Source: an uncultured Muribaculaceae bacterium (lineage in GTDB: Bacteria > Bacteroidota > Bacteroidia > Bacteroidales > Muribaculaceae). Taken from it: a stretch of 23,002 nucleotides of DNA. How positions within the stretch are numbered: position 1 is the first letter of the stretch; each line of letters starts with the position of its first letter. The notes beneath the pieces were generated by a model. That model ran no database searches. It was not told the origin of the DNA and saw nothing but the letters and a program-made list of their open reading frames with translations. This document shows, piece by piece, positions 1-7,711 of the stretch. A program made the translations under genes and the position numbers. Location of the stretch: NCBI GenBank assembly GCA_910583525.1, contig CAJTXL010000039.1, positions 1-23,002 of the forward strand. Direction: 5' to 3'.

Positions 1-190
1 TCTTTTATCCCGTCAAATATCGTTATAAGCATGTTTCTCATGCCTATAAAATAAGCAGGGATGAGCGTTTGTCAAGACTTTAATAATATAATGATGTTTA
101 ATTCTAATTAATTTTTATGCTTTCCCATGCGGTTGCCCTGCAGCAGCCCGACGCCAAATTTATAATGCACCTACATTCAGGGCGCCGAAA

Positions 191-220
191 TTTAGCCTTC
201 ACAAATTTGTGAAGGCTAAA
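191..220. promoter_or_regulatory. Perfect 30-bp palindrome, putative HigA operator
   Basis: Bases 191-205 (TTTAGCCTTCACAAA) and 206-220 are exact reverse complements with no spacer. The palindrome covers the -33 element of the higBA promoter (TTTG at 206-209). HigA-type antitoxins with a helix-turn-helix are known to repress their own operon by binding palindromes in the promoter, so autorepression by the downstream antitoxin is the natural reading. The palindrome is seen directly; the operator role is inferred. Confidence 0.75.
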
Positions 221-237
221 AACTTTTACTAACTTTG
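206..237 (+). promoter_or_regulatory. Bacteroidetes-type promoter of higBA
   Basis: TTTG at 206-209 and TAACTTTG at 230-237 are 20 bp apart, matching the Bacteroides TTTG/TAnnTTTG promoter. The predicted transcript would start near 243, leaving a leader of only about a dozen nucleotides before the ATG at 256. Confidence 0.7.
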
Positions 238-255
238 CATCATTATTATTGATAC

Positions 256-573
256 ATGGTTGTCACCTTCGAAAAAGAATACCTAAAGGAGCTATACGAA
301 AGCGGTAAGGCCAAAGAGAAAAAGTACCGTTTTCAGCCCGAGATAGTGAAGCGATATAAACGTTGCGTTGATTATCTTAAGTCAGCCTCATCTAAAGAGT
401 CTCTATTTCCTATAAACTCATTGCGATTTGAGGCACTTACGGGCGACAAGACAGGGCTATTCTCTATAAGGGTCAACGATAAATACCGTATTGAGTTTAC
501 ATTGAAAGAGACTACGGACGAACCTATTCTAACTATCTGTAATATTGTTGAACTTTCAAACCACTATGATTGA
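256..573 (+). CDS. higB: HigB-like toxin (RelE/ParE superfamily)
   Basis: This is a 105-residue protein of the HigB branch of the RelE/ParE toxin superfamily. These toxins are ribosome-dependent mRNA endonucleases. Residues 61-81 form the family core, a basic LTGDKTG loop followed by FSIRVNDKYRIEF, with R72, Y77 and R78 as candidate active-site or RNA-contact residues. The toxin-first order, with the antitoxin overlapping its 3' end, is the hallmark of HigBA rather than RelBE. The ATG at 256 is the first in-frame start after the promoter. Base composition is AT-richer than the neighbouring core genes (26 of 60 bases are G or C at 301-360), consistent with a mobile module. The protein looks full length and intact. 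Confidence 0.85.
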   Translation: MVVTFEKEYLKELYESGKAKEKKYRFQPEIVKRYKRCVDYLKSASSKESLFPINSLRFEALTGDKTGLFSIRVNDKYRIEFTLKETTDEPILTICNIVELSNHYD

Positions 574-916
574 TATGATAAGCCTCACCAATATAGACCA
601 GGCTATGATAGCCAACAATCTTATTCCGTTTGAGCCTACCCATCCCGGACAACTTATCCGTGACGAACTGGAAGCGCGCAATATTCCTCAGGCTAAACTT
701 GCAGAATGGATAGGAGTGTCGCCCTCGCTCCTTAACGAGGTGATAAACGGTAAGCGAGCTGTCAATACTGAACTTGCATTGCTTTTGGAGGCCGCTTTGG
801 GCATAGAGGCCGAGATGTTCCTGAAATTGCAGAGTGAATATAATATGCAAATAGCAAAGTCGAATTCATCTTTCATGAACAGGCTCGCCAATATTCGAAT
901 AGCAGCCATGCTTTAG
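566..916 (+). CDS. higA: HigA-like antitoxin (XRE family HTH)
   Basis: This 116-residue DNA-binding antitoxin should neutralise the upstream HigB toxin and repress the operon. It has the HigA signature, a THPG motif at residues 25-28 (compare HPGE in the family) followed by an XRE helix-turn-helix at about residues 41-64 (from PQAKLAEWIGVS through the recognition helix to INGKR). I chose ATG 566, which overlaps the toxin stop by 8 nt and gives translational coupling; ATG 575 is an in-frame alternative. A longer reading from TTG 545 adds residues that are not typical of the family. The likely binding site is the palindrome at 191-220. Confidence 0.85.
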   Translation: MIDMISLTNIDQAMIANNLIPFEPTHPGQLIRDELEARNIPQAKLAEWIGVSPSLLNEVINGKRAVNTELALLLEAALGIEAEMFLKLQSEYNMQIAKSNSSFMNRLANIRIAAML

Positions 917-931
917 ACGATATTAAATTTT

Positions 932-972
932 GCGAGCGCAAAACCAAATAAATAATTTGGTTTTGCGCTCGC
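932..972. terminator. Long perfect hairpin after higBA
   Basis: Two perfect 18-nt arms (932-949 and 955-972) enclose a 5-nt AAATA loop. The hairpin lies 16 nt after the higA stop and is followed by a T-rich but interrupted tract, so it can act as the higBA terminator. TTTG at 956-959, in the right arm, is also the -33 element of the following promoter. The same DNA may therefore be an operator as well as a terminator. Confidence 0.65.
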
Positions 973-987
973 TTATTCGTATTTTTG
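956..987 (+). promoter_or_regulatory. Promoter of the DUF4301-helicase operon
   Basis: TTTG at 956-959 and TATTTTTG at 980-987 are separated by 20 bp, a full Bacteroidetes promoter match. The predicted start near 993 leaves a leader of about 30 nt before the ATG at 1025. Confidence 0.65.
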
Positions 988-1024
988 GACATTAATTGCA
1001 AGTACAACCTAAAAACAACAGAAT

Positions 1025-2560
1025 ATGGCACAGTTTACCGCCGCCGACCTTGAGCAACTCAAGGAAAAAGGCATCAGCCGCGAAGCTGTCGAGGCTCAGC
1101 TCGAACGCTTCCGCACAGGATTTCCCTATCTTAAAATAGCATCTCCGTCGGCTCCCGGCGCCGGTATAATCGAAGTGGACGAGGCTCTTGCCGAGGCTTG
1201 CCGCGAGGAGTGGGACGAATATCTTGCCGATGGCGGCGACGTGCTCAAATTCGTGCCGGCTTCGGGCGCGGCATCGCGTATGTTCAAGGCGCTCTTCGCT
1301 TTCGTGAACGGCGAAGAAGATGTTCCGGCACCGGGCAGCCCCGTGGCACAGCTCGTCGAAAAAATCGGCGATTTCGCATTCTACGCCCAGCTTCAGGAGG
1401 CCGTGAAGAAGCTCTACGGCACAAGCGTCGAGGGGCTTATAGAAGCCGGACGATATAAAGACCTCGTGGGTGCAATCATCCTTCCGCAGGGTCTGAACTA
1501 CGGTCAGCTACCCAAGGCGCTGCTCACCTTCCATAAGTACGACGACGGCACCGTGCGCACCGCCCTCGAAGAGCAGCTCGCCGAAGGAGCGCAGACGGCG
1601 GCCTCGAAAGACGGCCTGGTGCGGCTGCACTTCACCGTTTCGGCAAACCACCGCAAGCTGTTCGAGGCAAAGCTCGCCGAGGCAGTCCCGGCCATGGAAA
1701 AACGCTTCGGCGTGAAATATGACATCAGCCTGTCGGAGCAGAAGCCTTCGACAGACACCATAGCCGTGACGCCCGACAACGAGCTGTTCCGCGACGAAAA
1801 CGGACGCCTCGTGTTCCGCCCCGGCGGCCACGGCGCGCTTATCGAAAACCTCAACGACATCGACGCAGAAGTGGTCTTCATCAAGAACATCGACAACGTA
1901 GTGGCCGACAAGCACCGCGCCTCGACAATCGAATACAAAAAACTGCTCGGCGGCGTACTGCTCATGCTTCAGGGGAGCATCGAAAGCCTGCTTCCGCGGC
2001 TCGAAGAACCCACAGACACCGAGGCCGTCGAAGAAGCTGTGGCGTTCGTCGAAACGATGCTCAACTACCACAGCTCTGAGCTTGCTCCCGAAGTGCCAGC
2101 CGCACAGCGCGCCGCTGCGCTCAAACGCATCTTCAACCGCCCCTTGCGCGTATGCGGAATGGTCCGCAACGAGGGTGAACCCGGCGGCGGCCCCTACAAC
2201 GCATATTCTACCGACGGCAAAGCCGTGGCTCCGCAGATACTCGAATCGACGCAGATAGACCTCTCGAAGCCCGAAAACGCCGAGATGATGAAGAAGGCCG
2301 GGTATTTCAACCCCGTCGACATCGTGTGCTACCTCAAACGCACTGACGGCGGCAAGTTCAACCTTCCCGACTACGTGGACCACGCCACTGGCTTCATATC
2401 GGAAAAATCGGCCGGCGGCCGCGAACTGCGCGCACTCGAACTGCCCGGCCTGTGGAACGGTGCCATGAGCGACTGGAACACGGCCTTCGTCGAAGTGCCG
2501 GCATCGACGTTCAACCCCGTCAAGACCGTCAACGACCTTCTGCGTCCGGCGCACCAATAA
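1025..2560 (+). CDS. DUF4301 family protein, possible nucleotidyltransferase fold
   Basis: This 511-residue cytoplasmic protein has no signal peptide or membrane segment. I recognise it as DUF4301, a family common in Bacteroidetes with no assigned reaction. Residues 75-90 (KFVPASGAASRMFKAL) resemble the N-terminal nucleotide-binding loop of sugar-nucleotide pyrophosphorylases. Residues 265-272 (RPGGHGAL) followed by ENLNDI resemble the GGHG-type loop of UDP-sugar pyrophosphorylases. A nucleotidyltransferase-like GT-A fold is therefore plausible, but this is inference. The length looks normal. The gene is the first of an operon, with the helicase-nuclease starting 12 bp after its stop; this pairing does not clarify its role. 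The start is the ATG at 1025 just after an A-rich leader. Confidence 0.85.
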   Translation: MAQFTAADLEQLKEKGISREAVEAQLERFRTGFPYLKIASPSAPGAGIIEVDEALAEACREEWDEYLADGGDVLKFVPASGAASRMFKALFAFVNGEEDVPAPGSPVAQLVEKIGDFAFYAQLQEAVKKLYGTSVEGLIEAGRYKDLVGAIILPQGLNYGQLPKALLTFHKYDDGTVRTALEEQLAEGAQTAASKDGLVRLHFTVSANHRKLFEAKLAEAVPAMEKRFGVKYDISLSEQKPSTDTIAVTPDNELFRDENGRLVFRPGGHGALIENLNDIDAEVVFIKNIDNVVADKHRASTIEYKKLLGGVLLMLQGSIESLLPRLEEPTDTEAVEEAVAFVETMLNYHSSELAPEVPAAQRAAALKRIFNRPLRVCGMVRNEGEPGGGPYNAYSTDGKAVAPQILESTQIDLSKPENAEMMKKAGYFNPVDIVCYLKRTDGGKFNLPDYVDHATGFISEKSAGGRELRALELPGLWNGAMSDWNTAFVEVPASTFNPVKTVNDLLRPAHQ

Positions 2561-2572
2561 GACGCTTAACGG

Positions 2573-5500
2573 ATGCTCACCATATATAAAGCATCGGCCG
2601 GCTCCGGCAAGACTTTCACCCTCGCATACGAGTACATAAAGACACTTTTGGGGGTGAAAGAACCCGGAGCCGAGCGCTATCACCTAAATTCGGCAGCCTG
2701 TTCGCCCTCGGGCCGCAGGCTGCCGAACCGGCATCGCGGCATCCTGGCCATTACCTTCACCAATGCGGCTACCGACGAAATGAAAAGCCGCATCGTGAGG
2801 GAGCTTGCCAAGCTTGCGGCACGCGAGGGGCTCGACTCGTCCATCTATGCCAAATGGATGACAGAAGAATTCCGTTGCGATGCCGACGCACTGTGCGACG
2901 CCGCGGCCAAGGCGCTCTCCGAGATGCTTTATGACTATGGCAACTTCAACGTCAGCACCATAGATTCGTTCTTTCAGGGCGTGCTGCGCACTTTTTCGCG
3001 CGAAATCGACCATCAGGGCGACTATGAGCTGTCGCTCGACACGATGCTGTCGGTGAAGCAGAGCATTTCGGTGATGCTCGACGAAATCAACTACGCAAGA
3101 CCGCGCAACGCCGAGCGACTGGGTCGTTGGATAAGGCGCTTCACCATAAGCAAGATGGGAGAGGGAAAAGGCTTCAACTTCTTCCATCGCGACGGTGCCA
3201 TCCTCAATTCGTTGACAGAGACCATGGCCTCGGCGCTCGACGAGACCTACGGGGCTTCATCGAAAGAACTGCGGCAATATCTCGAAGACCCTTCGCGCAT
3301 CGAAGAGTTCGGGCGGCAGCTCAAAGAGAAACAAAAAGAGCTGCTTGAAGAGCCTGCGGCAATGGCGCGAGGATTTTTTGCGGCGCTCGCCTCGGCAGGC
3401 ATTCCGGCCGAAGTGTTTCAGGCACCGGTGGTGAGGTGCATGCGTGCCGTGGCCGACGGCAAAGCGCCCGAGGATTTCAAGACCACGCTTCTGAAAGCCG
3501 CCGACGGCACAAATCCGCCCGAAAAACTCGTAGTAGGCACCAAAGCGAAATCCTACGGATTGTCGTTGACGCTATTGGAACCGCACTACACGGCCATGGC
3601 GGCCTTCTGCCGCGAGATAGTCACGGCATGGCCAATGGCACGTCTCTACGGCGAGCTGGCCGACAGCCTCGGCGTACTCGATTTCTTTGGCATGGCGCTC
3701 AACAAGCTCGAAGAGTATCTTCGCGAAAACAACACCGTGCTTATCAGCGACACGGGCGAATTGCTCAAACGCATTATCAGCGACGCCGAGATGCCTTTCA
3801 TCTACGAGCGCCTCGGCATGAAGCTCGACAACCTTCTCATCGACGAGTTCCAGGACACCTCGCGCCTGCAATGGCACAACCTCAAACCCTTGGTGGCAAA
3901 CAGCATAGCCGAGGGGCACGACGACCTTATAATCGGCGACGAGAAACAGGCCATATACCGTTTCCGCAACTCCGACAGCGAATTGCTGGGAAGCATAGTG
4001 CAGACGCGCGACTTTCCCACAAGCCACCGCCTGCGCGGACATGAAAAGGCCGACAACACCAACCACCGCAGCGCCGGCGACATAGTGCGCGCCAACAACT
4101 CGCTTTTCGCACGCCTTGCGCCGCTGCTCGGCGCCGACAGCTACGCCAACGTGGTGCAGACCCCCAGCGAGCGTTTTGCCCGTCAGCCGGCATATTTCAG
4201 GCTGCAATTCGTCGGTGACGACGTCGACGAGAACGGCATCCTCGCCGCTATGGCGGCTGACATCCTGCGGCAGCACGAAGCCGGATACCGCTGGCGCGAC
4301 ATCCTCATCCTTACGCGCGAGCGCAAAGAAGCCACACGGGTCGTGGAGTTCCTCACCGAGAACCATCCCGAAATAAAAGTGCTCTCGTCGGAGTCGCTGC
4401 TGCTGAGCTCTTCGCCGGCAGTCCGCACAATCATGAGCATGCTCAAACTTGTCGAGAGGGCATACGCCACCCAGGGTTCGGCCTCGGCTACGGCCGATGC
4501 CGGAGCTGCTCCGCGCTATGCCTCGCGCTCCGACATCTTCATGATGCTCACACGCTTCAACTATTTCACAGGGCAGGGATACGACGGCGCAGACGCGCTG
4601 AAGCTCGCAATAGACCGTGACGCCGGCAGCGCGGCATCACTCGATGCCGAAATCACGGCCATAAGGGCTGAGAACCCTGCAAATCTCGTCGCGCTTATCG
4701 ATGCCATAATACACCACAAGCTGTCGGCGGAACAGCGGAGCGCCGAATATGCCTACATCGCCGCCCTCCAGGACCTTGCCATGCAACATGCCGAAAGCGC
4801 CGACCCGTCGTTGGCACGGTTCATCGCGGCCTACGACACATATATCGACAAGTGGGCGATAAAGGCATCGGCACATCTCGACGCCGTCGAGGTGATGACG
4901 ATACATAAGTCGAAAGGTCTGGAGCGCGACTGCGTCCATATTCCCTTTGCCGACTGGAAGATGACCCACGGCACACAGTCGACGTGGCTGTCTATGGAGC
5001 GCCTCAAAGGCTTCGACCCGGAGATTGTGCCGCCGATACTGCATGTAAAAGTCAGCTCGAAGATGGCTTTGCGAAACCACGACGTATCGCCTTTTGCCGA
5101 CATCTTCGACCATAACGACCGTCTTGAAGCCATTGACAGTCTCAATCTGTGCTATGTGGCGTTTACTCGTGCTTCACGAGAACTGTGCGTGTTCAGCGGC
5201 ACAAAGAACATAGGCCGCCACCTGTTCGACGCCGTGAGCATCCCGACGGACACTACGGAAAGCACTGACCCCTCACGCCTTCCGCTCAACGAGTTCTTCG
5301 ATGAAGACAAGGCAACCCTTACCGTAGGAGAACCAACAACAAAAGAGGCACAACCCTTGCCGGAGCGCACTTTCGACGCAGGAGAATACAATGTGGTTTA
5401 CCGAGGCGATACGCGCGAGCTGACTTCAATTGACGACGTGCTGGCGACCCACCTCGACATAGGCGACGAGGAAGACAAGATGACCGTCGACAGCTTCGAT

Positions 5501-5965
5501 GCCGACGCTTCGGACAAGCTCCTTGAAGCCGCACGAAAAGGCAATATCCTGCACGCCATCCTCGCCTCGGTGCGCACTCTTTCTGACCTCAGAGGTGCCG
5601 TAGCACGCCACGGCGCACGCATGGGGCTGTCGGAAACCGAGCAAGAGGAGTGTTTCAACGAATTGAACGCCGCCATCGTAGCCGGTGGCGACGAGGCCGC
5701 GGCATGGTTCGACCCCGTATGCAAGATATATGCCGAGCGCTCGTTCTACGTGGCCGAAAGCGGCCGCTCGTTCCGCCCCGACCGCATCGTTGTGCGTCCC
5801 GACGGCCTGACAAGCGTAATCGACTACAAATTCACATCGGAGCCGCGCCCCGAACATTTCGCCCAGGTCGAGAACTATCTCACACTACTTGCTGCCATAG
5901 GGCGCACCGACGCACGGGCATACCTTTGGTATCCGCTTCTCGGACGCATTGTGAGGTTGGGATAA
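2573..5965 (+). CDS. UvrD/RecB-like helicase-nuclease (AddA-type)
   Basis: This 1130-residue superfamily 1A helicase has a C-terminal PD-(D/E)XK nuclease, the architecture of AddA/RecB proteins that process double-strand breaks. Walker A ASAGSGKT is at residues 7-14, motif Ia (AITFTNAATDEM) at 59-70, DEFQDT at 424-429, GDEKQAIYRFR at 455-465, the TIHKSKGLE motif at 776-784 and YVAFTR at 861-866. The nuclease residues D1070, D1084, K1086 and the QVENY motif at 1098-1102 are all present, so both activities should be intact. No AddB-like partner is adjacent: upstream is DUF4301 and downstream a convergent gene. Residues about 39-52, between Walker A and motif Ia, are encoded by an inverted repeat and look like an insertion. 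A second low-complexity stretch lies near 4476-4515. Confidence 0.88.
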   Translation: MLTIYKASAGSGKTFTLAYEYIKTLLGVKEPGAERYHLNSAACSPSGRRLPNRHRGILAITFTNAATDEMKSRIVRELAKLAAREGLDSSIYAKWMTEEFRCDADALCDAAAKALSEMLYDYGNFNVSTIDSFFQGVLRTFSREIDHQGDYELSLDTMLSVKQSISVMLDEINYARPRNAERLGRWIRRFTISKMGEGKGFNFFHRDGAILNSLTETMASALDETYGASSKELRQYLEDPSRIEEFGRQLKEKQKELLEEPAAMARGFFAALASAGIPAEVFQAPVVRCMRAVADGKAPEDFKTTLLKAADGTNPPEKLVVGTKAKSYGLSLTLLEPHYTAMAAFCREIVTAWPMARLYGELADSLGVLDFFGMALNKLEEYLRENNTVLISDTGELLKRIISDAEMPFIYERLGMKLDNLLIDEFQDTSRLQWHNLKPLVANSIAEGHDDLIIGDEKQAIYRFRNSDSELLGSIVQTRDFPTSHRLRGHEKADNTNHRSAGDIVRANNSLFARLAPLLGADSYANVVQTPSERFARQPAYFRLQFVGDDVDENGILAAMAADILRQHEAGYRWRDILILTRERKEATRVVEFLTENHPEIKVLSSESLLLSSSPAVRTIMSMLKLVERAYATQGSASATADAGAAPRYASRSDIFMMLTRFNYFTGQGYDGADALKLAIDRDAGSAASLDAEITAIRAENPANLVALIDAIIHHKLSAEQRSAEYAYIAALQDLAMQHAESADPSLARFIAAYDTYIDKWAIKASAHLDAVEVMTIHKSKGLERDCVHIPFADWKMTHGTQSTWLSMERLKGFDPEIVPPILHVKVSSKMALRNHDVSPFADIFDHNDRLEAIDSLNLCYVAFTRASRELCVFSGTKNIGRHLFDAVSIPTDTTESTDPSRLPLNEFFDEDKATLTVGEPTTKEAQPLPERTFDAGEYNVVYRGDTRELTSIDDVLATHLDIGDEEDKMTVDSFDADASDKLLEAARKGNILHAILASVRTLSDLRGAVARHGARMGLSETEQEECFNELNAAIVAGGDEAAAWFDPVCKIYAERSFYVAESGRSFRPDRIVVRPDGLTSVIDYKFTSEPRPEHFAQVENYLTLLAAIGRTDARAYLWYPLLGRIVRLG
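2689..2727. repeat. Inverted-repeat (hairpin) element inside the helicase gene
   Basis: TTCGGCAGCCTG at 2689-2700 is the exact reverse complement of 2716-2727, with a 15-bp spacer. The 39 bp preserve the reading frame (13 codons) and encode a Ser/Gly/Arg/Pro-rich stretch between Walker A and motif Ia. It looks like a small palindromic element inserted in frame. Whether copies exist elsewhere in the genome cannot be seen here. Confidence 0.55.
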
Positions 5966-6006
5966 AAAAGCCGGAGCCGTGCCTTCGTTTCACCGACACA
6001 GCTCCG
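5964..6006 (-). terminator. Intrinsic terminator of the lipoprotein operon
   Basis: On the minus strand a 10-bp stem with one mismatch (arms at 6006-5997 and 5981-5972, 15-nt loop) is followed by a run of six T (5969-5964). It lies 31 nt beyond the stop of the minus-strand lipoprotein-barrel gene. Its T-run overlaps the stop codon of the convergent helicase gene. Confidence 0.7.
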
Positions 6007-6037
6007 ACCCCAGAAAAAAATCCTTACGTTATAACGC

Positions 6038-7015
6038 TCAGAAAGTGTATCCTATGCCCACAAACGGGCCGATGTTCGCCGCTGAGTTAGAATGGTCATC
6101 GACGATAAGATTGCAGTTGACACCAGCAAGAATATTGAAATGGCTTAGAGACCATTGGAAACCCAACTCTACAGGCACGGAAAAATAGGTGTCCGCAAAG
6201 GTATAGCTGTCGTAATAATGTTCTTCGTAATAGTCGAAGCTTGCACCGACACCGGCGCCGACAAAGAAATTGAAGTTACGTGAGAGCGTCTTTATCACGC
6301 CGCCTGTCACATATCCTGCGGTCGAGTTTCCCTCATCGACGTCGTTTGCAAACGAAACCATGCCTTTGACATACCAGCCCCATCGACGGCCGTATTTGCC
6401 GAACATCAGTCCGACTTCACCATCGGAGTCTTCACTGCCGTCGGAATTGAAAGCGCCTCCACCTATTATATTGATGAACTTGCGCGAAGGATAGTCTTCT
6501 TTGCGGAACACAGACTGCTTTTTAGCGGTGTTGACACGCTTTGTGCTTGCGTAGGACGGCATCAGGCACGGATGTCCGCCGGCAACTATGCAGGGTTGCC
6601 CGGCAGCGAGCACGGGGTTGCCGTTTGCGAGACTGAGTATTTCGGCGTCGTCTTTGGTCATTGAGCGGAACGACTTGTATTTTGCCGGGAAGCCGGTAAC
6701 TGTCACCGAGCCTCCGCGGAATATGCCACGGCGTTTCACCACGTACTGAGGCTCTACCAGTACGTCTGCTCCGGCTTCTTCGAGGAGCTGTGCGGTGGTG
6801 TTGTCTTTCTCGACGGCCACCGATACGGTGTTCAGCGGATTCCATTTCCATGAAGTGGTCTTGGAAACCTTTTGCGTGCTGACATCCATATCGGCCACGG
6901 TGAGATTGTAGACCTCAGAGTCCACCTTCACGCTCGAAGCCGTATATTGTACCGACGCACAGGAGCTTAGAGCCAATGCCGCGCCTGCCGCCAGTATTAT
7001 AAGGGATGTTTTCAT
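6038..7015 (-). CDS. Lipoprotein with C-terminal outer-membrane beta-barrel
   Basis: This is a 325-residue exported protein. A lipoprotein signal peptide ends in LSSC with the lipidated Cys at residue 19. The domain that follows (to about residue 130) is paralogous to the upstream gene: both have an ADVLVxPxYVxKR stretch and a SVTVxGxPAxY motif followed by TKDxAE. From about residue 170 the sequence alternates aromatic and polar residues in glycine-rich strands and ends in GIGYTF, typical of an eight-stranded or similar outer-membrane beta-barrel. A lipidated N terminus on a barrel protein is uncommon. It overlaps the upstream gene by 4 nt (ATGA), so the two are translationally coupled. I do not recognise a specific function; a surface or envelope structural role is likely. 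Confidence 0.7.
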   Translation of the reverse strand: MKTSLIILAAGAALALSSCASVQYTASSVKVDSEVYNLTVADMDVSTQKVSKTTSWKWNPLNTVSVAVEKDNTTAQLLEEAGADVLVEPQYVVKRRGIFRGGSVTVTGFPAKYKSFRSMTKDDAEILSLANGNPVLAAGQPCIVAGGHPCLMPSYASTKRVNTAKKQSVFRKEDYPSRKFINIIGGGAFNSDGSEDSDGEVGLMFGKYGRRWGWYVKGMVSFANDVDEGNSTAGYVTGGVIKTLSRNFNFFVGAGVGASFDYYEEHYYDSYTFADTYFSVPVELGFQWSLSHFNILAGVNCNLIVDDHSNSAANIGPFVGIGYTF

Positions 7016-7434
7016 TTGCTGATAAAGATAGGAGCGTTGGGGTTGGCGAGGATGTTGAGGGTTTCGGCTTCGTCTTTAGTGGTCTTGTGGATGTTGACGT
7101 AGCTTGCCGGATGTCCGCTGACGGTTACCGATTTGATTTTACGCTGGCTTCCGCGTTTGATGACGTATTCGGGAGCCACGAGCACGTCGGCGTTGCCATG
7201 AGCTGCGAGTAATGCGGCAACAGCAGCGGCCTTGACCGATTTATCGCCTCCGCGACGGTCGGCCTTGGTCGGGGTGTAGGTGAATGTTACGCGCTGGTCC
7301 GACACTTTCAGGTCGGCCGACGAGCGATTGTAGAGTTCGGTGTCGACATTTTCGGTAGTTGCAGTGTAGTGCATCGACGAGCAAGAAGTCAGTGCCAAAG
7401 TAGCGACAATGGCTACAAATACGGTCTTTTTCAT
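7012..7434 (-). CDS. Small lipoprotein, paralogue of the neighbouring gene
   Basis: This 140-residue protein has a lipoprotein signal peptide with lipobox LTSC and Cys18. The mature part resembles residues 20-130 of the downstream gene: a VDxExYNxxxAD stretch, an ADVLVAPEYVIKR motif, and SVTVSGHPASY followed by TTKDEAETL. It is therefore the stand-alone version of that N-terminal domain, and the pair looks like a tandem duplication in which one copy gained or kept a barrel domain. It is first in a two-gene minus-strand operon and overlaps the next gene by 4 nt. The family is common in Bacteroidales but I know of no defined function. Confidence 0.7.
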   Translation of the reverse strand: MKKTVFVAIVATLALTSCSSMHYTATTENVDTELYNRSSADLKVSDQRVTFTYTPTKADRRGGDKSVKAAAVAALLAAHGNADVLVAPEYVIKRGSQRKIKSVTVSGHPASYVNIHKTTKDEAETLNILANPNAPIFISK

Positions 7435-7477
7435 TGTTTGAAATGTGTTAAATGGTTGAGAATATTTAAATACGCGA

Positions 7478-7485
7478 CAAAATTA
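7478..7485 (-). promoter_or_regulatory. Putative -7 element of the lipoprotein operon
   Basis: On the minus strand TAATTTTG matches TAnnTTTG, with a predicted transcript start about 40 nt upstream of the ATG at 7434. No TTTG sits at the usual distance; the nearest is at 12 bp, so the -33 match is poor. Confidence 0.45.
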
Positions 7486-7647
7486 ATGATAAATTAACAA
7501 ATTACCCCCCCCGATTATTAAATTGTGTTAAATATACTTATTGATATGGTATGGCAGAGGTCAGATTAGGAGATTATGTAATTAACCAATAGTAGGCAAA
7601 GCGCAAGACCGAATAGTTTGCTTCATTATATAACACCGTCCCACAAT

Positions 7648-7690
7648 AAAAAAAACGCAGGCACAAAGGTCATACCATTGTACCTGCGTT
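7648..7690 (-). terminator. Intrinsic terminator of hppA
   Basis: On the minus strand, 22 nt after the hppA stop, a 13-position stem with one mismatch (7690-7678 with 7666-7654) leads into a run of eight T that includes the last two stem bases (7655-7648). It is a strong rho-independent terminator. The remaining DNA between here and the lipoprotein promoter, about 7500-7647, holds no gene I can see; it includes a run of eight C at 7505-7512. Confidence 0.85.
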
Positions 7691-7711
7691 GTTTTGCGTA
7701 GCCGCCGCGTG

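Larger units (their letters stand above)
1..255. other. AT-rich non-coding region upstream of higBA
   Basis: I see no gene in this stretch. It holds an imperfect hairpin at 23-49 (11 bp with one mismatch and a 5-nt loop), without a T-run on either side, so it is not a convincing terminator. The right end carries the higBA operator and promoter, annotated separately. Whatever gene lies to the left is outside the window. Confidence 0.6.

Noticed and set aside
23..49. Hairpin near the left edge as a terminator
   Set aside because: The stem has a mismatch, is AT-rich and has no T-run on either strand.
1508..2683. 391-codon open frame on the minus strand
   Set aside because: It lies antisense to the well-supported DUF4301 gene, has no recognisable domain and arises from the GC-rich codon bias of the real gene. 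The same holds for other long minus-strand frames, for example at 11959-12663 and 13849-14529.
7505..7512. Run of eight C as a phase-variation tract
   Set aside because: It is intergenic, upstream of the only plausible -7 box for the lipoprotein operon, and too short to argue for slippage-based control.
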